The translations under genes and the position numbers were made by a program. This document shows positions 60,001 through 64,000 of a stretch of 64,000 nucleotides of DNA, in pieces. The DNA is from Pelodera strongyloides (Eukaryota > Nematoda > Chromadorea > Rhabditida > Rhabditidae): contig JAANDG010000012.1 in assembly GCA_036852015.1 (NCBI GenBank), forward strand, positions 434,001 through 498,000, in the 5' to 3' direction. Under the pieces are notes generated by a model that saw only the letters and a list, made by a program, of their open reading frames with translations, was not told the origin of the DNA and did no database searches. Position 1 is the first letter of the stretch. Every line of letters starts with the position of its first letter.

Positions 60001-60190
60001 ACAAGAGGAATAGGGGATAAAACATCCATGTTCTGTATTTCTTGCTTGATTGATTAGTACTGTCTTGATTCTATGGGAATTTTTTTTTTGTTTTTTTTTG
60101 AATATTAGCCTCCTAACCTGTGCTCTTTTCCTCGTTCGGTAGCTCGATTGTTTCTTGGCCTTGACGAAGTGGAGTGGCCGAGGAAACCAT
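57091..60190 (-). CDS. TNFAIP8/TIPE-family protein
   Basis: Family members are cytosolic, bind phosphoinositides in a hydrophobic pocket and modulate cell death and inflammation. Exons (high to low) 60118-60190, 58548-58711, 58108-58251, 57382-57507 and 57091-57207 join in phase to 207 aa (human TNFAIP8 about 198). After a short variable N-terminus (MVSSATPLRQGQ), the TIPE helical fold starts at SLSLRVQKKLLSRL. It continues with VNETAAHLFDNFYQLLK, KKEAEKTVKNMIKLTAKLA, ALEKVHSLVLTIISFFK, FEHICRSDLLDAFF and a C-terminal ETLVDSKDL. Exon 1 begins exactly at the ATG after CTTCCAG, and a family A MITE ends about 24 nt upstream of that acceptor. The 1.4-kb first intron contains a GC-rich block at 58.79-58.91 kb. 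Confidence 0.93.
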
Positions 60191-60215
60191 CTGGAAGAAG
60201 AAATTATTTGCATTA

Positions 60216-60395
60216 TCAAAGCGAAATAGCAGCCGGTTTTTGAAACGCATCGAGTACACCTGTGTGCTCATGTAACATATGCAAATGAGCTTAAATTATA
60301 ATAAAAATTCTACTCCATTCGAAACCCCACACTTAGCATAAATGCATAAGAAGTCGGCTGTCCACGGTGTTTCAGAAACCGGCCGGTATTTCGCT
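60216..60395. mobile_element. Family A MITE upstream of TIPE start codon
   Basis: Ends CAAAGCGAAATAGCAGCCGG and CCGGCCGGTATTTCGCTG with internal TTTGAAACGCATCGAGTACA; terminal TTAA lost on both sides. In the sense of the minus-strand gene, its CTATTTCGCTTTG end precedes the acceptor CTTCCAG. Confidence 0.8.
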
Positions 60396-61581
60396 GTTCG
60401 CTATAGTTGAAAATGTAAAGCAAGAGCACCATAAGAGTACACAATTTTAAACGTCAAATAACGACAATAATATACATAGGAGAAAATGTCTTTGGGTAGG
60501 GTTATTTGTTAGCTAATTGCAAGCAAATTGGAAAATACTACTTCATGGACACTACGCTTGGGCCTAGACCTAGGGTTATTGTTAGGCTTATGTTTATACC
60601 AGGCTCAGTTTAAGTTGTTTAAGCAAGCCTTAGCGTAGATATACCGAATATAAATATGGAATTAGTAAGATTTTCAAGGATGTTAGTTCAGTGTTGTCGC
60701 CGAAATAGTCGGCGAAATAGTTCGACCTGCTCTCTTTTTGTTATGCTAATCAACCAGGCCGAGTATTTCTTTGGTTTTTCTCCGAGAAAACATACACAAA
60801 TCTGGGTCTGCGGGAGAAAATAATCTTTAACAAACTTAGAAAATCAATCTTGTTGTACAATTTAGTTAGAAACCTACGTATGGACGGTATGGACTATGAC
60901 TAAAATCTAGCTACAAAAAAAGAAAAAAAATATGTATATGTACGTTTAACATAAAAACCGTTGGTCGCCGAAGTCAGAATGAAAACAAAGTAGAAACAAA
61001 ACTAAGAAGACGCTATTTTAGCGTAAAATAGGAATCAAGTGCTTGATCACCGATGGTAAAGACCAATCCAATGTGTTTCTCAAAGAAAGATCTCAAAAGC
61101 TACGATAAATGATAGAAGATAAGACAAAAGGGAACTGGTCTCCCCGTCATGCGGCCTGTGCTAGTCGAAAGGTGGCATTCGCGTGAGGATTAGAAACATA
61201 TGTAGGCAATTGCCCGCCAAAGAGCAATTAGATAATAGACTATTGGGAAAATAGCCTGCAGCAGTTATTTAGTCCAAAGGAAACGAAGAAACCAATTGGT
61301 GACGGTTCCCTAGATTTTTTTTCCCAAATAGGTCAACCCATTTGGTGACCGCTTTGTGAGACTATACAAGTTTTCTCTAGAAAACCGTCATCAACTGGTC
61401 TCCCCATGGTCTTTCCGTGGTCTGGGCAATTATTATGTTTTCCTGTGTCAGGGAGAAACAAAATCTAGCGGTGTGTACGTAGTTTGTAGTAGACCGGTGG
61501 TGACACGAATTGGAGGCTCTGCCGCGTCGTAGTAGAGCGAAATTATATACCCAACCAATTGTTTACCAACCAATTGTTTAC
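60396..61581. other. Non-coding stretch upstream of TIPE gene
   Basis: AT-rich with a weak telomere-like patch (60.56-60.60 kb) and the third GGTGACC-rich block. No exon chain supported. Confidence 0.5.
61285..61400. repeat. GGTGACC-rich repeat, copy 3
   Basis: CCAATTGGTGACGGTT, CCATTTGGTGACCG and GAAAACCGTCATCAACTGG. Related to the 9.84 and 42.69 kb blocks. Confidence 0.55.
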
Positions 61582-61695
61582 CTTTCGTAGCCCTAAATTG
61601 TCGTACCACGGTTTCGCCCCCGTGTAGCTCTTCAGTCTTGCTCGGACAGACGGTCCCGTAGTCTCGTGTGGAATAAAAACCATCGGAACCGCCAT
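61582..61695 (-). CDS. Candidate coding exon, unknown gene
   Basis: The minus strand has GGAAAAGCAG then ATG at 61695, a 38-codon frame (FIPHETTGPSVRARLKSYTG, then AKPWYDNLGLRK) and a donor GTAAAC at 61581. It reads like protein, but the overlapping longer frame is also open. I could not find a following exon. Family unknown. Confidence 0.3.
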
Positions 61696-61916
61696 CTGCT
61701 TTTCCTAAAAACAATAAACCATTATTATTGAAACTATACTCTAACAATAAGTACAAAATGTACTTTCTGTAGTGGACAGGTCGCTCACGTGCCCAGGGCA
61801 AGAAAAATAAAGATTGTCTATCAACGAAATGATATGATATTGTTGACGATATCATTTTTCTGTGGCGTACTTGGTCGTCGCCTCCTTCTAGTTTCTTTCT
61901 TCATAGCTCTTCATAA

Positions 61917-61917
<1 letters not shown>

Positions 61918-61965
<48 letters not shown>

Positions 61966-62030
61966 TTTCTCTCTCTCTCTCTCTTTCTCTCGCTTTCTCT
62001 CTCTCTCTCTTTCGCTCCCTCTGTCCCTCT
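61918..62030. repeat. (CT)n microsatellite
   Basis: Long imperfect CT run with TTTCTCTCGC interruptions. Gives artefactual Leu/Ser ORFs on the plus strand and Arg/Glu ORFs on the minus strand. Confidence 0.9.
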
Positions 62031-63691
62031 TTCTCATTCTGCCTTGCTCGCTCTGATACCAATTCTGATATCTCACCGTTTCAGCTTCTTTTCCTAATAT
62101 CATTTATCGCCTCCAACACTTATTATTTTGATCTTTATAGGTGACCGCCTACTTCGCTTCGGGAGAGACCTTTTTTCGGTTTCCCCATTGATATCGACCT
62201 ATATATAGCGTCATGAGCTATTTTCAATTCCTTCTGTATCTTCAAAGGTGATCGTGATCTTCTATTAAACAATACCAAAGTTTACCTAATGTTTTGGGGA
62301 ATACTTATACTTTTGTGATAGTTGTTATTCTCTCGGAAAAAAACATGTTCTAGTTGCTAGTTGTTGCGCTAGTTACCAGTTGTTTGTTTCATTGTTTGAT
62401 TTGGATGTTGTTGATGAAGTTTTACGAGATTGGGAAATTGTCTCCAGTGCTCCTATTATCAGTGTTGCAGGTTCCAGGTACAATGAGGGTATTTTATTTT
62501 GTTATGTTAGTTAGTTGTAGATTGCAATTCTTTGCACCCTGCTCCTGCTTGTAGCGGAAGTGTTGGTTACGGTAACCACTTACTGTAGGCGCGCGTGAAA
62601 TTTGAAAGTGCTGAGTTTATGGTAAACATCTTCAGCCTCAGAACAACCTATCCTATATGATGCTAGTTCTAGGAAAGGTCATAACATGATGACGTCATAA
62701 CGTCAGTTTTATTCATAACGTCAGTTTTATGCTGCTAGATGGGAAAACTCCTGAGGTTTATCATTAGTCGTTTCTGTGCTAGCATGATTAGACAGTTTTT
62801 ATTCGTACAATATATTGAGGTGGTTCCGTGTAGGCATTTGATCTTTGGAAACTTATAGCAGACATCGTAAATTGTTCTCAATCTTTATTTCTTTCTCTCT
62901 CTCGCTTACTTGTAGTCATTGTCCCACATATTTCTCTCTACTTCTTGTCTCTTCTCCGCTGGTACGAGTCCTGGTAATCTACCGCTGCTCTGGCTCTGAC
63001 GTCTGCTCCTATCTCAAACCGGAACCGTATTTATCTCTTGCTTTTTATAAAATAAAAGAAGAAACAACATTTCTCATTGATATTCCAAAAATCAGCGACC
63101 ACACTATGAAGCCTGTATGATATGGAACAATTTTATCATAACACCTCTTGCGTGAGCATTTGTAATTTGTTAGACTTATTAGACTTAGGCTTAGGCTTGG
63201 GCCTAGGCTTACGATTACGCTTAGACGTATGCGTAGCTTATGTTTACAATTAGACAAATTGGACTCAGGAGCTCAGTCGTCGATCCCATCTCCTCTTTAT
63301 TACTTACAATTAGTCGCGAGATGTTTAGATGTGTTTCACAGTTAGCTTGTAAGGCTGTAGAACATTCTTGCACATTTCACGTTCCCCTTCCAGATTATGT
63401 ACTCTCATTTTTGTGTTCTTCCATCTTCCTTGTTGTGACCGTAGCCCTCAGTAAATACATTTCCTCCAACGATTAGATGTCCAAAATGGATAAGGAATTA
63501 TAAAGCAAACATACAAGAATCCGAGACTTTGACTATTCCAAAAAATTGTTGGTTTACTCACATTGGGCTTTATTACCATTACGTGAAGCGGCAATATAGT
63601 CAGTGAGACCGTTTGTTACCAGCTGAATGTATAATATTCTATTAATTCAGGTAAATATTACCAATTAATTATTTTTCCGCACCGCGTTATT
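62031..63691. other. Intergenic before the last gene
   Basis: AT-rich with pyrimidine runs. No supported exon chain. Contains a TTAGGC-like tract. Confidence 0.45.
63164..63235. repeat. Degenerate TTAGGC (telomere-like) tract
   Basis: ACTTAGGCTTAGGCTTGGGC followed by variants (CTTACG, CTTAGA). Same type as 27.03 and 30.47 kb. Confidence 0.65.
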
Positions 63692-64000
63692 ATGAAAGGC
63701 CTGAGCCGGTTTCCGACGCTACCGTTAGCACTTCTTATATCGACGTTTGTCATCAACAGCACAAGGTATTTTATTGTGATATTGAAAGGCCTAAAACCGT
63801 TTAACATCACCCTCGACTACTTTACAATCTGCAGGTTTTATGAGTTATAAGTCCTCGTTTATTGATGACATTGCTGTTATTTCGTTAGAAATCTTACATA
63901 AGAACTCTATTTTCTTAGTTCTCCGCTTCCACCCAAGGATGCTGATAACCATGCAGCATTGGTCAAGCAGTACGAGTCTTATAACAAGTACGTTATTTTA
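63692..64000 (+). CDS. Secreted or membrane protein, first two exons, unknown family
   Basis: Exon 63692-63765 starts with ATG and encodes a basic-hydrophobic signal peptide (LPLALLISTFVINSTR), ending at GTATTT. Exon 63919-63987 follows after TTTCTTAG with matching phase (SPLPPKDADNHAALVKQY), ending at GTACGT. The gene continues past the window. The signal peptide is clear, but no domain is visible yet. Confidence 0.55.

Noticed and set aside
59914..60219. 101-codon minus-strand ORF overlapping TIPE exon 1
   Set aside because: It reads a different frame through the exon; the TIPE frame joins in phase to the conserved helices.
61789..62097. 102-codon Ser/Leu ORF
   Set aside because: Caused by a CT microsatellite.

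Overview
This window is eukaryotic nuclear DNA, almost certainly from a free-living or rhabditid-type nematode. The evidence is short GT-AG introns with T-rich TTTCAG acceptors, start codons placed 0-12 nt after a strong 3' splice signal (as expected for spliced-leader trans-splicing), a run of the nematode telomere hexamer TTAGGC at 30.47-30.51 kb, and nematode-typical families (a DUF273-type glycosyltransferase and a BAG1 protein of the C. elegans bag-1 type). I cannot name the genus. All gene models below were assembled by hand from splice signals, reading phase and remembered family motifs. Nothing was searched against a database.

Layout. 0-1.8 kb: 5' part of a non-LTR retrotransposon on the minus strand, cut by the window edge. 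2.5-7.0 kb: pyridoxal kinase (+, 11 exons). 8.6-15.6 kb: an SLC17/MFS anion transporter (-, 14 exons) whose last intron holds a 2.45-kb inverted-repeat transposon. 15.6-20.6 kb: mostly non-coding with one candidate exon. 20.6-24.2 kb: a DUF273/GT34-like Golgi glycosyltransferase (+, 11 exons). 24.2-31.5 kb: gene-poor and rich in repeats. 31.5-41.5 kb: a large gene (+, about 19 exons) for a secreted-then-anchored protein with a Cys-rich head, a long Ser/Thr/acidic stalk and a C-terminal membrane helix. 42.9-44.7 kb: a second set of exons of the same style ending in another membrane helix. 47.7-50.6 kb: a Nanos homologue (+, 6 exons). 51.6-53.4 kb: BAG1 co-chaperone (+, 6 exons). 54.7-56.1 kb: COMMD4 (-, 8 exons). 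57.1-60.2 kb: a TNFAIP8/TIPE protein (-, 5 exons). 63.7 kb to the end: first two exons of a gene with a signal peptide.

The genes do not form one pathway. They are a vitamin B6 salvage kinase, a transporter, a secretory-pathway glycosyltransferase, a mucin-like membrane protein, a germline RNA regulator, an Hsp70 co-chaperone, a COMM-domain trafficking protein and a phosphoinositide-binding TIPE protein.

The most striking non-genic signal is a set of foldback transposons with TIR AGCGAAAT flanked by TTAA (a piggyBac-style target duplication). Their ends sit 11-34 nt upstream of 3' splice sites in several genes. The nanos locus is also heavily remodelled: a duplicated 5' end split by a long inverted repeat, a Tourist-like MITE in the intron that splits the zinc finger, an unusually long first zinc-finger loop, and a strong hairpin just after the stop codon.
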